The notes: generated by a model from the sequence alone, not told the origin. A DNA stretch of 64,000 bases from Alcaligenaceae bacterium CGII-47 (GCA_019166125.1 JAHTBO010000001.1:225066-289065), one strand, 5' to 3'. Shown: positions 25,143 through 34,358, counted from the first letter of the stretch. Made by a program: numbers and translations.

Positions 25143-27584
25143 TTGAAAAAGCGATCTGATAAAGACAATAAGCGTGACGCGCAGGCGCAGCCGTTTACCG
25201 AATTACCCTCTGATTTCGACCCGGATGTCCCCAGCCGAGAGCTCGTGATGCAGACCCTGCGCAAAGCAGGGAAACCAATAACCCTTGAGGCTCTGGCCGA
25301 CGCCACTCAGGCAAGCATTCCACCCTCTAATGGGTTTGTGCGCCGCGTCAATGCGATGGAGCGGGACGGGCAATTACGCTTCGATACCCAAGGTAAGTTG
25401 CAAATTAGCAACAATACCGAATTTATTACAGGTGTCGTGCAAGGTCATCGCGATGGCTTTGGCTTTTTGCTGCGCGAGGGGGATGGCCCGGATCTATATC
25501 TATCGCCAAATGAGATGAGCAAGGTGCTCCATGGTGATCGGGTGCGAGTCAAGCCCGCAGGTGAGTATCGCGGTAAGCCAGAGGCCATGATCGTAGAGGT
25601 ACTAGAGCGTCGCACGGGCAAACTCGTGGGGCGCTTCCTTAATGAGCATGGGGCAACGATCGTCGCGCCCGAGGATCAGCGTATAAAGCACGATATCCTG
25701 ATTGCTCCAGGCGATACGAATGGTGCCGAGCCCGGGCAGGTGGTGACTGTGCAGATTTTGCGCCAACCCGCGCGACATATGCAGCCGCTGGGCAAGGTCA
25801 TCGAGGTTCTTGGTGAAATCGATGATCCCGGCATGGAGATCGAGATTGCCGTGCGCAAATTCGATGTGCCCGTCGCGTTCTCTGATGCAACGAATCACGA
25901 GATAGAGCGCGTGCCCGAGCAGGTGTTGCCAGGTGAATATATCGGTCGTGTTGATCTACGCGACATACCTTTCATTACGATTGATGGCGAGGATGCGCGC
26001 GACTTCGACGATGCGGTGTTTTGCATGCCTATCGAGCTGGGGTCGATGCTGCGCAAGCGCTCGGGTTGGCGTCTGCTGGTGGCAATCGCTGATGTGAGCC
26101 ATTATGTACAACCAGGCACGGCTCTGGACGAGGATGCGCGTGAACGTGGAACGAGTGTGTATTTTCCACGACGCGTGATCCCGATGCTGCCCGAGGTGCT
26201 CTCTAATGGTATGTGTTCGCTTAATCCCGATGTGGATCGTCTTGTGATGGTTTGCGATATGGTGATTCCGGCTCAGGGCGCCAAGGCGGGTACGGTGACA
26301 GCCTATCAGTTCTACGAGGCGGTGATTCACTCGCATGCGCGAACGACTTATACGGATATCTGGTCGGCCTTGCAGCAGCCTGACGGCCCTGCCGCGCAGA
26401 ACCTGGGCGATGTGCTCACGCCGGTGCAGGACGCCTACGAGCTGTTCCAGGCGCTCGCACAGGCGCGTAAAAAGCGAGGTGCTATTGATTTCGATACGGT
26501 CGAGACGCGTATTGTATGTAACCCGCTGGGGCGAATCGAGCGTATTGAGCCTTATGTACGCAATGATGCACACCGCCTGATCGAGGAATGCATGCTGGCG
26601 GCAAATACCTGCGCGGCGGACTTCATTGTGCGTAATAAGCGGCAGGCGCTATTCCGGGTGCATGAGGGGCCAACACCTGAAAAGCTTCAGGCGCTGCGTG
26701 ATTATCTGCGTAATATTGGCTTAAGCTTAAGCGGTGGCGATGATCCGAAAACAAGTGATTACGCCGCCTTGATCGTGGCGGCGCGCAGTCGCCCCGATTA
26801 CGAGATCATCCAGTCCATGTGTTTGCGCTCGATGCAACAGGCGATCTATAGTCCTGAGCAATCGGGGCACTTTGGTCTGGCTTACGAGCATTACGCCCAT
26901 TTTACCTCGCCGATCCGACGCTACCCTGACTTGCTGGTGCATCGGGCGATACGCGGCATCTTGCACAGAGAACGTTATGTGCCCGCGCCCGAAGACTCAC
27001 AGGTTCTCGCGGGTGTGCCTGCAGCCAAGCGCGAGCGCGAGACCTGGGACAGCCTGGGTGTGGTGCTCTCGGCTCGAGAGCGTCGCGCAGACGATGCCTC
27101 GCGCGATGTAACGGCCTGGCTTAAGTGCTGGTTTGTGCGCGAGCACGTGGGTGAGGTCTTTAGTGGCAAGGTCACCGGTGTTGCCAATTTTGGCGTGTTT
27201 ATTACGCTCGATACCTTGTTTGTCGAGGGGATGGTGCACGTCTCGGAACTGGGTTCGGACTACTTTCAGTACAACGAGGCGATGAATGAGCTGCGCGGTG
27301 AGCGCACAGGCATGCGCTACCGCCTAGGAGAGCCCGTACAGGTGCAGGTGTCGCGCGTTGATCTGGAGGCGCGCCGCATTGAGTTTCGCTTGGTCAAGGG
27401 TGAGGATTTCAAAGCCTTGCAGGCAGAAATTGAAGGCGGTACACGGCGCGAGACGCGTCCCAAAAAGGCCGCATCGGCTAAACCGATTGCCTTGCGTGGC
27501 ACAACTTCACACCAGCGGCGTGCCGAGGCCAAACGCGTAGCGCGCAAGGCAAGCCCCCAAAAAGCCGCACGTAAGCCACGTTAG
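25143..27584 (+). CDS. rnr: Ribonuclease R
   Basis: 3'-5' exoribonuclease of 813 residues that degrades structured RNA. The start is TTG 25143; no nearby ATG in frame fits. Order of domains: N-terminal helix-turn-helix (SRELVMQTLRKAGKPITLEA), cold-shock domains (GVVQGHRDGFGFLLREG), RNB catalytic domain with the metal-binding run DGEDARDFDDAVF near residue 283, SPIRRYPDLLVHR near 598, and an S1 domain (GKVTGVANFGVFI near 677). A Lys/Arg/Ala-rich tail ends the protein (KRVARKASPQKAARKPR). rlmB follows, a common neighbour. Confidence 0.97.
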   Translation: MKKRSDKDNKRDAQAQPFTELPSDFDPDVPSRELVMQTLRKAGKPITLEALADATQASIPPSNGFVRRVNAMERDGQLRFDTQGKLQISNNTEFITGVVQGHRDGFGFLLREGDGPDLYLSPNEMSKVLHGDRVRVKPAGEYRGKPEAMIVEVLERRTGKLVGRFLNEHGATIVAPEDQRIKHDILIAPGDTNGAEPGQVVTVQILRQPARHMQPLGKVIEVLGEIDDPGMEIEIAVRKFDVPVAFSDATNHEIERVPEQVLPGEYIGRVDLRDIPFITIDGEDARDFDDAVFCMPIELGSMLRKRSGWRLLVAIADVSHYVQPGTALDEDARERGTSVYFPRRVIPMLPEVLSNGMCSLNPDVDRLVMVCDMVIPAQGAKAGTVTAYQFYEAVIHSHARTTYTDIWSALQQPDGPAAQNLGDVLTPVQDAYELFQALAQARKKRGAIDFDTVETRIVCNPLGRIERIEPYVRNDAHRLIEECMLAANTCAADFIVRNKRQALFRVHEGPTPEKLQALRDYLRNIGLSLSGGDDPKTSDYAALIVAARSRPDYEIIQSMCLRSMQQAIYSPEQSGHFGLAYEHYAHFTSPIRRYPDLLVHRAIRGILHRERYVPAPEDSQVLAGVPAAKRERETWDSLGVVLSARERRADDASRDVTAWLKCWFVREHVGEVFSGKVTGVANFGVFITLDTLFVEGMVHVSELGSDYFQYNEAMNELRGERTGMRYRLGEPVQVQVSRVDLEARRIEFRLVKGEDFKALQAEIEGGTRRETRPKKAASAKPIALRGTTSHQRRAEAKRVARKASPQKAARKPR

Positions 27585-27660
27585 GGATGCGCTGATCAGA
27601 TCCCACGTGAATTGCCTGCTTGGTTTGGGTGCTTCACGAGCGGATACAATATGACCATCA

Positions 27661-27682
27661 TGTCCAGAGCTTTTTCTGGACA
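27661..27682 (+). promoter_or_regulatory. Hairpin in the rlmB leader
   Basis: A perfect 8-bp inverted repeat (TGTCCAGA 27661-27668, TCTGGACA 27675-27682) closes a six-base loop. It ends 21 bases before the rlmB ATG and just upstream of its AGGA site. There is no T-run after it, so it is not a standard terminator. It could be an operator or a leader structure. A TACAAT box (27645-27650) lies just upstream. Confidence 0.4.
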
Positions 27683-27703
27683 GCTTCGTTCCCAGGATAT
27701 GTC

Positions 27704-28447
27704 ATGGCATCCAATCAGGTATTGGCGGGCTTTCACGCAGTGCAGGCCCGCCTGCGCCATGCGCCCGACTCTATTCAGGATATTTATATCGATGTAGCGC
27801 GCCGCGACAAGCGCGTCACGCACTTCGTGCAGCAGATCGAGGCTGCAGGGGTGCGTTGGCATGCGGTGCCTTCCGATCGGCTCGATGGCCTCTCGCACGG
27901 CACACGGCATCAGGGTGTCGTCGCATTAGCAAGTGCCAAGTTGCTGGCGGTCGATGTGGATGAGGTGCTTGATGTACTAGAGGATGGGACCGAGAAAGGC
28001 CTGTTTCTAATACTGGATGGCGTAACGGACCCGCATAATCTGGGGGCGTGCCTGCGTACAGCAGACGCCGCTGGTGTGCATGCAGTGATTGCCCCACGCG
28101 ATCGTGCGGTGGGCCTCAATACCACGGTGCAGCGCGTCGCCTGTGGCGCCGCCGACACGGTCCCCTACATTATGGTCACCAATCTCGCACGGACCATGCG
28201 TGCGATGCAGGCCCGCGATGTGTGGCTAGTCGGCACAGACGATCAGGCAGAGGGCTCGATCCATCAGGTTGATGGGCGCCGCGCCATGGCTTGGGTGATG
28301 GGCGCAGAGGGAGAGGGTATGCGTCGCCTCACGCGTGAGACCTGTGACGAACGGGTGGCCATCCCCATGCGCGGCTCAGTCGAGAGTCTGAACGTCAGTG
28401 TGGCAAGCGCCGTGTGTTTATACGAGACCGTGCGCCAACGCGCATAA
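27704..28447 (+). CDS. rlmB: 23S rRNA (guanosine-2'-O-)-methyltransferase RlmB
   Basis: SPOUT-family methyltransferase of 247 residues that 2'-O-methylates G2251 (E. coli numbering) of 23S rRNA. The frame opens at 27620, but ATG 27704 is preceded by AGGA and starts the conserved [17 protein letters not shown]. The substrate-binding domain is followed by the SPOUT motifs: [20 protein letters not shown] near residue 106, [13 protein letters not shown] near 200 and [17 protein letters not shown] near 218. Length fits the family. Confidence 0.95.
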   Translation: MASNQVLAGFHAVQARLRHAPDSIQDIYIDVARRDKRVTHFVQQIEAAGVRWHAVPSDRLDGLSHGTRHQGVVALASAKLLAVDVDEVLDVLEDGTEKGLFLILDGVTDPHNLGACLRTADAAGVHAVIAPRDRAVGLNTTVQRVACGAADTVPYIMVTNLARTMRAMQARDVWLVGTDDQAEGSIHQVDGRRAMAWVMGAEGEGMRRLTRETCDERVAIPMRGSVESLNVSVASAVCLYETVRQRA

Positions 28448-28478
28448 TTCAATTTTATCTTGAGTAGCAACTACTACT

Positions 28479-29714
28479 ATGTCCGAAAATGGTTTTACAA
28501 CCCAAATTGTGCATTCTGATCGCCGCTCTGACAGCGTTCACGGTGCGATTCATAGGCCGATCCATATTTCCACCGAATATGCCTACTCAGATGCCCGCGA
28601 ACTGGTGGCGGTGTTTCAGGGCAAGTCGGGCTACACTTATGCGCGCCAGGGCACGCCCACAACGGCTGCACTCGAAGCTCAGGTAACCCAGATGGAGCAG
28701 GGTGAGGCAACGGTAATTTTTGCTACAGGCATGGCAGCGTTGGCGGCGACGTTTTTTGCCTTGCTGCGCCAGGGCGATCATTTGATCACCAGCAAATACA
28801 TCTTTGGCAATACCAATAGCCTCTTGATGACACTGGCTAATTTTGGTGTTGAGGTCAGCTTGGTGGACGCGACGGACGCCTCCGAGGTGGCGGCTGCAAT
28901 CAAGGACACGACACGCATGGTATTTGTCGAGACGATAGCTAACCCGGGTACGCAGATCGCCGACCTGGTTGCCATCGGTGATCTGTGCAAGGCACATGGA
29001 CTCGTCTATGTGGTGGATAGCACTTTGTCCTCGCCTTACCTGTGTCCATCAAAGTTTTTTGGGGCATCGCTTGTCGTGAATTCGCTGTCCAAGCATATCG
29101 GCGGCCACGGCAATGGCCTGGGTGGGTCGGTCACCCAGACTGGGCTCTACGATTGGGCAAATTATCCACATATCTATGACGCCTATCGCCAGGGTGCGTC
29201 GCGCAATTGGGGTCTATTGCAGATCAAGAAAAAAGGCTTACGTGATATGGGCGGCACACTCTCCTCGGATGTCGCTCATCGTGTCTCGGCGGGCGCCGAG
29301 ACCTTGGCCTTGCGTATGGAGCGTATCTGCGCCAATGCCCTTACGCTGGCGAACTTTCTGTCTGTTCATCCCAAGGTTGCTCGGGTTCATTATCCTGGAC
29401 TCACATCACATCCTCAGCATGAACGTGCCGCACAATTGTTTGGTGGACGTTTTGGCGGCTTATTAGGCGTTGAATTAGATGATCGTATCGACGTTTTTGA
29501 TTTTTTGAACCGGCTGAGGGTGTTTGTTCTCGCCACACACCTGGGGGATAACCGGACGCTGGTGCTGCCGGTGGCCCATACGATTTACTACGAGATGGGG
29601 CCAGAGCGGCGCGCACTTATGGGCATTCCGGATGGTTTCTTGCGTGTGTCAGTAGGGATCGAGGACGAGAATGACCTAACGGGTGATTTTTCTCAGGCGC
29701 TAGAGTCAGCCTGA
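28479..29714 (+). CDS. Cys/Met-metabolism PLP enzyme (cystathionine gamma-synthase family)
   Basis: Fold-type I PLP enzyme of 411 residues. Signatures: YTYARQGTPTTAALEAQ near residue 52 (phosphate-side Tyr/Arg), FATGMAALAATFFALL near 80, VYVVDSTLSSPYLCPSKFF near 170 (the Asp that holds the PLP nitrogen) and NSLSKHIGGHGNGLGG near 196, where the Lys is the Schiff-base residue. The group includes cystathionine gamma-synthase, O-acyl-homoserine sulfhydrylases and lyases; which reaction applies is not decided by sequence alone. It starts 31 bases after rlmB. Confidence 0.88.
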   Translation: MSENGFTTQIVHSDRRSDSVHGAIHRPIHISTEYAYSDARELVAVFQGKSGYTYARQGTPTTAALEAQVTQMEQGEATVIFATGMAALAATFFALLRQGDHLITSKYIFGNTNSLLMTLANFGVEVSLVDATDASEVAAAIKDTTRMVFVETIANPGTQIADLVAIGDLCKAHGLVYVVDSTLSSPYLCPSKFFGASLVVNSLSKHIGGHGNGLGGSVTQTGLYDWANYPHIYDAYRQGASRNWGLLQIKKKGLRDMGGTLSSDVAHRVSAGAETLALRMERICANALTLANFLSVHPKVARVHYPGLTSHPQHERAAQLFGGRFGGLLGVELDDRIDVFDFLNRLRVFVLATHLGDNRTLVLPVAHTIYYEMGPERRALMGIPDGFLRVSVGIEDENDLTGDFSQALESA

Positions 29715-29996
29715 GATGAATGTCAAGGTTTATACGGGAATTCCCGAGTTTAGTCTGACCGGATCGGTACAAAGGTAGTAACGGTGCGGCTCTTCGGCGG
29801 CTTTCTTCTTGACATGGTGCTTTTTCAAAGGCCTAATACGTTTTAGTCGATGCTCGCGAATCATCGTTATAGCAAGGCCTTTTGGTCATGATGGTCCATT
29901 GTGGAATATGCGGTTAGCGGATGTCGTCGACGTATTGATTAGCTGGCGGACTAAACCTGTCAGCCAGGACATAATAATTTTCAGGGGTAATCCTTA
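29715..29996. other. Intergenic region ahead of the HU gene
   Basis: 282 bases with no convincing gene. A 12-bp perfect palindrome, CGGGAATTCCCG, lies at 29735-29746, just after the PLP-enzyme stop. The remainder should carry the HU promoter. No T-run terminator is obvious. Confidence 0.4.
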
Positions 29997-30269
29997 ATGA
30001 ACAAAACTGAGCTTATCGAGCATATTTCTTCGAAGACAGATCTATCTAAGGCTGACGCCGGGCGCGCTCTGGAGGCTTTTGTAGATACCGTGAAGGCCAC
30101 CCTTAAGAAAAAGGAATCGGTCACGCTGGTGGGTTTTGGTACGTTTGCTGTATCCGAGCGTGCAGCACGTACGGGTCGCAATCCTCGCACTGGCGAGGCC
30201 ATCAAGATCAAAAAGGCTCGTGTGCCCAAGTTCCGTCCAGGCAAGGCCCTGAAAGACGCAGTGAACTGA
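29997..30269 (+). CDS. hupB: HU-family DNA-binding protein
   Basis: Histone-like nucleoid protein of 90 residues. It starts [20 protein letters not shown] and contains the HU signature [20 protein letters not shown] with the Pro-containing beta-arm tip, ending [17 protein letters not shown] precedes the ATG. The 90-residue length is exact for HU. A tRNA-Val gene follows 90 bases later. Confidence 0.95.
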   Translation: MNKTELIEHISSKTDLSKADAGRALEAFVDTVKATLKKKESVTLVGFGTFAVSERAARTGRNPRTGEAIKIKKARVPKFRPGKALKDAVN

Positions 30270-30359
30270 TGCATTGCACGGTATCGACTGCGTTTGCATG
30301 ACGTAGGCGCAGGCGATACAATCGCAGGCTTGGCAAGGTAGCCAGGTCGTGGCACTCAG

Positions 30360-30435
30360 GGGTGCTTAGCTCAGTTGGTAGAGCGGCGCCTTTACACGGC
30401 GTAGGTCGGGGGTTCGAGCCCCTCAGCACCCACCA
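30360..30435 (+). tRNA. tRNA-Val (TAC)
   Basis: 76 bases including an encoded CCA end. The acceptor stem GGGTGCT pairs with AGCACCC, the D loop is AGTTGGTA, and the T loop is TTCGAGC. The anticodon loop TTTACAC gives anticodon TAC (reads GUA). All stems pair well. Confidence 0.98.
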
Positions 30436-30453
30436 CCTGTGTGATCACTTATG

Positions 30454-30486
30454 AAAAGGCATTTAAGGGAACTTAAATGCCTTTTT
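30454..30486 (+). terminator. Strong Rho-independent terminator after tRNA-Val
   Basis: A 14-bp perfect stem (30454-30467 with 30472-30485) closes a GGAA tetraloop and runs into a T-rich tail. The flanking A-run means that it can act in both directions, also ending the decayed minus-strand gene on its right. Confidence 0.9.
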
Positions 30487-30526
30487 CTATCGATAAAAGG
30501 CAGGAGACCTATCCCGAGCAGGCAAG

Positions 30527-31003
30527 CTATGTGCGTATCTCCTGCCGTTGGAACACGACATACCCTGCAGTAAAGAGCATAATGCAGGCGGCTATCAATC
30601 CTGTGAATTGCGGCCAAACGAGGGCCAGGCTCTCAGATAGTGGTAATGGACTGCCCAGCAGCGCGCCCTGAATTTGCGACAAGAAGACCGGTCCTAGACT
30701 ACGAGTGCTGGGGCTGAGCAAGGTGATCGCCGAATCGTTGAACAGTGTCGTAGGCGAAAGGTGCATCAGGCCTTGCTGCCATTGCACCGTATGAATGTCT
30801 ACCCCGCCAGAGAGCACCGTAACCAGATCAGGGGGGCAATCACTTGGGCGATAGCGGGTGCGAGCATAGGCCAAAGCAATGCCATAAATAGCCACAGCCC
30901 CAACGATACCAGGGCTGAGGTGGCGGTCGAGCGAAAAATCATACCTGGCAACAGCACCGATCAGGATGAGTAGTGCGACGGCGATAAGGATCTCACCACT
31001 CAC
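30527..31003 (-). pseudogene. ABC-2 type permease remnant (C-terminal part)
   Basis: Frame of 158 codons whose C-terminal ~75 residues match the end of ABC-2-type exporter permeases: LMHLSPTTLFNDSAITLLSP, then LGPVFLSQIQ, LPLSESLALVWPQFTGLIAA and YVVFQRQEIRT. About three hydrophobic segments remain, against six in a full permease. The only available start is GTG 31003 without a good ribosome site. No ATPase partner is present. I read it as a truncated gene left after deletion. An intact small membrane protein is possible but less likely. Confidence 0.55.
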
Positions 31004-31059
31004 GCCCCAGAGACTGGGTAGAAGGTGTGATGTAGGCTTGGATCTCGGCGGTACCGCTA

Positions 31060-31293
31060 TTATGGATTTACAGGGGTGTGCGTGGACGCATCGGTCTGCT
31101 TGGAGATGTCCAGTCGTAATTGCAGCGTTAGCGTGTCATTCGTGCTGGGCATCGCTGAGAGATAGCGCAAAGCGCTCAGCCGGGGTATCGTGGTTACGCA
31201 GGTTCAGGGTGATGTATCGGCAGCCTGCGCGGGGAGGGTGCTGCTCATGAGCAGCGCGCAGGCCGTGAGCAGTAGGGCGATGGCTTTATGCAT
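31060..31293 (-). pseudogene. Frameshifted gene for a small exported protein
   Basis: Reading leftward from ATG 31293 (GGAGACTGG upstream), a clean signal peptide of 27 residues appears: MHKAIALLLTACALLMSS, then TLPAQAADTSP and a stop at 31204. In a second frame the sense continues as ITLNLRNHDTPAERFALSLS. In a third frame it continues as TLTLQLRLDISKQTDAST and stops at 31060-31062. Protein-like sequence passing through three frames is the mark of a decayed gene. It borders the permease remnant on the same strand, so both probably belonged to one lost export operon. Confidence 0.6.
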
Positions 31294-31420
31294 GGTGATC
31301 CAGTCTCCTTTGTCGTTCTTATAATGACCAGCTTTTTTATTATTGAGTTTCAAATAGAAATGTATCAAATTACATCTGAAATGAGATTGAGTGCCGAAAT
31401 AAGTTAAGTAAATCTAGTGA

Positions 31421-31439
31421 TTGAGAATAATTCTCATTT
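31421..31439 (+). promoter_or_regulatory. Fur box upstream of tonB
   Basis: TTGAGAATAATTCTCATTT contains the perfect palindrome GAGAATAATTCTC-like core, close to the Fur consensus of inverted GATAAT repeats. It lies 37 bases before the tonB ATG. It predicts iron repression of tonB-exbB-exbD. Confidence 0.75.
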
Positions 31440-31475
31440 TTGTTAAGATCCTTTCTTTTCTTTGCCCGCCATCCT

Positions 31476-32264
31476 ATGTCTCGTGGTTCTGAATCCCAAT
31501 CACCCGCGCTTAAAATCGTCGCAGCCTGCCTTGCAGTGGGCGTGCATCTGGCAGTATTGGCAGCAATTATCCTTCCAGCTGAGCCGGTTGAAACGCTAGG
31601 CGCATCGGCATCAGACGAGATTCTGTATGTGGAGCTAGGCGCGAACATCCAGGAGGAACCTGTGCAGGCTGTACGGGAAGAGGAGATCGTTTCGCCGCCT
31701 GCCGAGCAGGACGAGGTGGCGCCAAGGCCATTAGAACCCGAACCCGAACCCGAACCCGAACCCGAACCCGAACCCGAACCCGAACTCGCACTCGCACCCA
31801 CACCCAAGCCAAAGCCAAAGCCAACGCCAACGCCAACGCCAACGCCCAAAAAACAGGTTGTGCAAACCCGGCCTGCGCCTGTACCCAAGCCGCTGCGCCC
31901 GGCACAGGCGAGTGCAGCGCGGTCGGGCGACGCCTCAAGTACGGCCACCCCCAAAGGGCAGGCTCAGGTCGCTGATCCTGATCGACCACGCACCATCGGG
32001 CGGGTTGATTATCGAGGGCCCCATCCGCAGCCTGTCTACCCGCGTGCCGCGCAGCGTCGCGGCGAACAAGGCCGAGTTGTGTTGCGTGTGTTGATCTCTG
32101 CGCAAGGGCGGGTGGCGCATATGAGCGTCCATCAATCGTCCGGGTATGAACGTTTGGATGATGCGGCACTCGAGGCGATGCAGGGTGCAAGCTTTCAACC
32201 CTATACTGAGAATGGCATTGCCTATAAGGCGCTCGTGGATATCCCTTTTGATTTTGTTCTATAG
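31476..32264 (+). CDS. tonB: TonB energy-transducing protein
   Basis: Periplasm-spanning protein of 262 residues that couples proton motive force to outer-membrane receptors. The frame opens at 31440, but ATG 31476 (MSRGSESQSPALK) is the natural start. It has one N-terminal anchor (IVAACLAVGVHLAVLAAIIL), a long Pro-rich spacer with Glu-Pro then Lys-Pro repeats (residues ~85-130) and a C-terminal TonB domain (PVYPRAAQRRGEQGRVVLRV, VHQSSGYERLDDAALEAM). exbB starts 12 bases later. Confidence 0.93.
   Translation: MSRGSESQSPALKIVAACLAVGVHLAVLAAIILPAEPVETLGASASDEILYVELGANIQEEPVQAVREEEIVSPPAEQDEVAPRPLEPEPEPEPEPEPEPEPELALAPTPKPKPKPTPTPTPTPKKQVVQTRPAPVPKPLRPAQASAARSGDASSTATPKGQAQVADPDRPRTIGRVDYRGPHPQPVYPRAAQRRGEQGRVVLRVLISAQGRVAHMSVHQSSGYERLDDAALEAMQGASFQPYTENGIAYKALVDIPFDFVL
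31735..31850 (+). repeat. Hexanucleotide tandem repeat inside tonB
   Basis: Eight perfect copies of AACCCG (31735-31782) encode Glu-Pro repeats. Degenerate CACTCG/CACCCA units and then AAGCCA and ACGCCA hexamers follow, encoding Lys-Pro and Thr-Pro. Because the unit is 6 bases, slippage would change spacer length by Glu-Pro pairs without a frameshift. Confidence 0.9.
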
Positions 32265-32276
32265 GATGCTGAAAAA

Positions 32277-33134
32277 ATGCTAGATGTCATTGGTGGGGCG
32301 CTACAGGTTCTGGCGCAATTAAGCGAACCGGACGTGGCACATGGGATCGGATCATTGGGGGCATCGGGTGCAACGTTGGGCGACTCATCGACGCTCGCCG
32401 CTAGTACGAGTGGCATATTGCACTTTGTCTCGCAAAGTGATTTGGTGGGCAGGAGTCTGTTTGTGTTCTTGCTATTGATGTCTTTGGCGAGCTGGTATCT
32501 GATCCTCGCCAAGGCCTTGACGCATTTGCGTATTCGTAGGCGTTCGGCTAAGTTTCTTAGAGAGTTCTGGGCAGCCAGTTCCCTAGAGCAGGTCGAAAAC
32601 GAGATTGCTACTCATGGTGCTTCTGAGCCGTTTGCGCACCTGGCCAGCCATGCCATCCATGCGCGTAAACATCATGCCAAATACGGGGCGCTTAAGCTGC
32701 AGGAGAGCGGTACGACCGCAGCCTTTGTGACGCGCACGATTCGCAAAGTCATCGACGAGGAGACCGCCCGACTGGAAAATGGTCTGACCCTGCTGGCATC
32801 AGTGGGTTCGACGGCACCATTTATCGGCCTGTTTGGCACTGTCTGGGGGGTCTATCACGCACTACTCAGCATCAGTATGGCCGACGGTATGACGATCAAT
32901 CGTATTGCTGGCCCGGTGGGTGAGGCCTTGATCATGACGGGGCTGGGGCTGGCCGTGGCAATTCCAGCGGTGTTGGCCTATAACGGTTTTGTACGGAGTA
33001 ATCGTGTGTATCTGGCACGCCTGGACGCCTTTGCGCATGACTTATTTACCTTTCTGTCTACGGGTCAGCAGGTCACTGATAGCGTGCACGAGCGTGTCCG
33101 GCCGATTGCAGTGATCGGCACGCGAGGAGCCTGA
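32277..33134 (+). CDS. exbB: ExbB proton channel subunit
   Basis: MotA/TolQ/ExbB family protein of 285 residues. Three helices are seen: LFVFLLLMSLASWYLILAKA near residue 61, SVGSTAPFIGLFGTVWGVYH near 178 and GPVGEALIMTGLGLAVAIPA near 212. These hold the family's conserved Thr/Pro residues of the proton path. The N-terminal ~55 residues form an extra periplasmic stretch, as in several ExbB proteins. It lies between tonB and exbD in one operon. Confidence 0.95.
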   Translation: MLDVIGGALQVLAQLSEPDVAHGIGSLGASGATLGDSSTLAASTSGILHFVSQSDLVGRSLFVFLLLMSLASWYLILAKALTHLRIRRRSAKFLREFWAASSLEQVENEIATHGASEPFAHLASHAIHARKHHAKYGALKLQESGTTAAFVTRTIRKVIDEETARLENGLTLLASVGSTAPFIGLFGTVWGVYHALLSISMADGMTINRIAGPVGEALIMTGLGLAVAIPAVLAYNGFVRSNRVYLARLDAFAHDLFTFLSTGQQVTDSVHERVRPIAVIGTRGA

Positions 33135-33135
33135 T

Positions 33136-33576
33136 ATGGCCTTTGGTAGTTTTGACTCAAAAAGTTCATCACACACCATGTCCGAGATCAATATGGTGCC
33201 CTTGATCGATGTCATGCTGGTGCTTTTGGTGATCTTTATCGTTACGGCGCCTTTGCTCAGCCATTCCATCCGTATTGACCTGCCACAGGCGAACGCGCAG
33301 CCTGTCGAACAGGCGCCACGCACGATTGATTTGGCCATCGATCAGGATGGTCTGATGTACTGGAACGAGCAGCCCTTGGCCGTTGAGGCACTGGCGCTGC
33401 GTCTGATTGAGGAGGCTCGACTCGATCCGCAGCCAGAGTTGCGTATCCGTGCTGATCGGGAGACACGTTATGGCGTATTGGCACAGGTAATGAGCGAGGC
33501 GCGCAAGGCTGGCCTCAAGCGTCTGGGCTTTGTGACGCGGCCATCCGCGCAGGGCGCAGCGACGCTGGCAAACTGA
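33136..33576 (+). CDS. exbD: ExbD proton channel subunit
   Basis: Protein of 146 residues starting one base after the exbB stop. A single helix (NMVPLIDVMLVLLVIFIVTA, ~17-36) contains the essential Asp of ExbD/TolR (LIDV). The periplasmic domain ends with PELRIRADRETRYGVLAQVM, typical of the family. With ExbB and TonB it forms the energy-transducing complex. Confidence 0.95.
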   Translation: MAFGSFDSKSSSHTMSEINMVPLIDVMLVLLVIFIVTAPLLSHSIRIDLPQANAQPVEQAPRTIDLAIDQDGLMYWNEQPLAVEALALRLIEEARLDPQPELRIRADRETRYGVLAQVMSEARKAGLKRLGFVTRPSAQGAATLAN

Positions 33577-33664
33577 TCATAAGCACCCTATACAGTTTTG
33601 CGTCAGGTTTGTAACGAACGGAATAGATCGTTTAATTTAACCCGCTTCGATATAGAATCACGGC

Positions 33665-34339
33665 ATGCGAGTTTTAGTTATTGAAGACGATTCCACACTT
33701 GGCCACGCCCTGCAGGAGTTCCTGACTGATCAGGGCTATGCGGTGGATTGGCTCGAGGACGGTGACCGGGTCGCAGGTGCCGTCGCTGCCCAGGCCTACG
33801 ACTTGCTGTTGCTTGATCTGACCTTGCCTGGCATGGGAGGCCTGGATGTGCTGCGTCATTTGCGTGCCGACGGCTACCAAGTGCCGGTTCTGATCCTGAC
33901 GGCACGTGACGGCCTGGAGGATCGCGTCGCAGGGCTGGATGCCGGGGCAGATGACTATGTGACCAAGCCCTTTGAGCTGGCAGAGCTTGCTGCGCGTGTG
34001 CGCGCCTTTGCCCGACGACGCGCGGGACAGGCTCAACCTGTTCTAGAGCTTGGTCCTTTGGCTTTTGATACGGTAGGCCGCCAGATTCGGGTCGCCGGTA
34101 AGCGCCTGGCACTGTCGGCGCGTGAACTCTCGGTGCTAGAGATGCTGATGGCGCGTCCGGGCCGGGTCGTCACCAAGCAACAGATTGTCAACTCCCTGTC
34201 CGCATGGGATGCTGATTTCAGCGAGAATGCCGTTGAGGTATACGTCTATCGTTTACGTAAACGCCTAGAGGGAACAGGCGCCAGTATTCAGACGGTGCGG
34301 GGATTTGGCTATTTACTTGATACTGATTGTGCCGAGTAA
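33665..34339 (+). CDS. OmpR-family response regulator
   Basis: Regulator of 224 residues. Its receiver has the acidic pair (VIEDD), the phospho-acceptor Asp52 in DLLLLDLTLPGMGG, Thr in LILTARDG and Lys102 in DYVTKPFEL. The C-terminal winged helix (LSARELSVLEMLMARPGRVV, then ENAVEVYVYRLRKRL) is OmpR/PhoB type, nearest in feel to QseB/PmrA/TctD. Its sensor gene follows directly. Target genes are not shown by the sequence; kup is co-transcribed. Confidence 0.92.
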   Translation: MRVLVIEDDSTLGHALQEFLTDQGYAVDWLEDGDRVAGAVAAQAYDLLLLDLTLPGMGGLDVLRHLRADGYQVPVLILTARDGLEDRVAGLDAGADDYVTKPFELAELAARVRAFARRRAGQAQPVLELGPLAFDTVGRQIRVAGKRLALSARELSVLEMLMARPGRVVTKQQIVNSLSAWDADFSENAVEVYVYRLRKRLEGTGASIQTVRGFGYLLDTDCAE

Positions 34340-34358
34340 GCTGAGCGTGGGGCAGTGG

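Noticed and set aside
29809-29997. 62-residue ORF before the HU gene
   Set aside because: It overlaps the HU leader and has no ribosome site or domain signal; likely chance.
31567-32190. Long antisense ORF over tonB
   Set aside because: It is produced by the hexamer repeat being open in several frames; tonB itself has clear domains.
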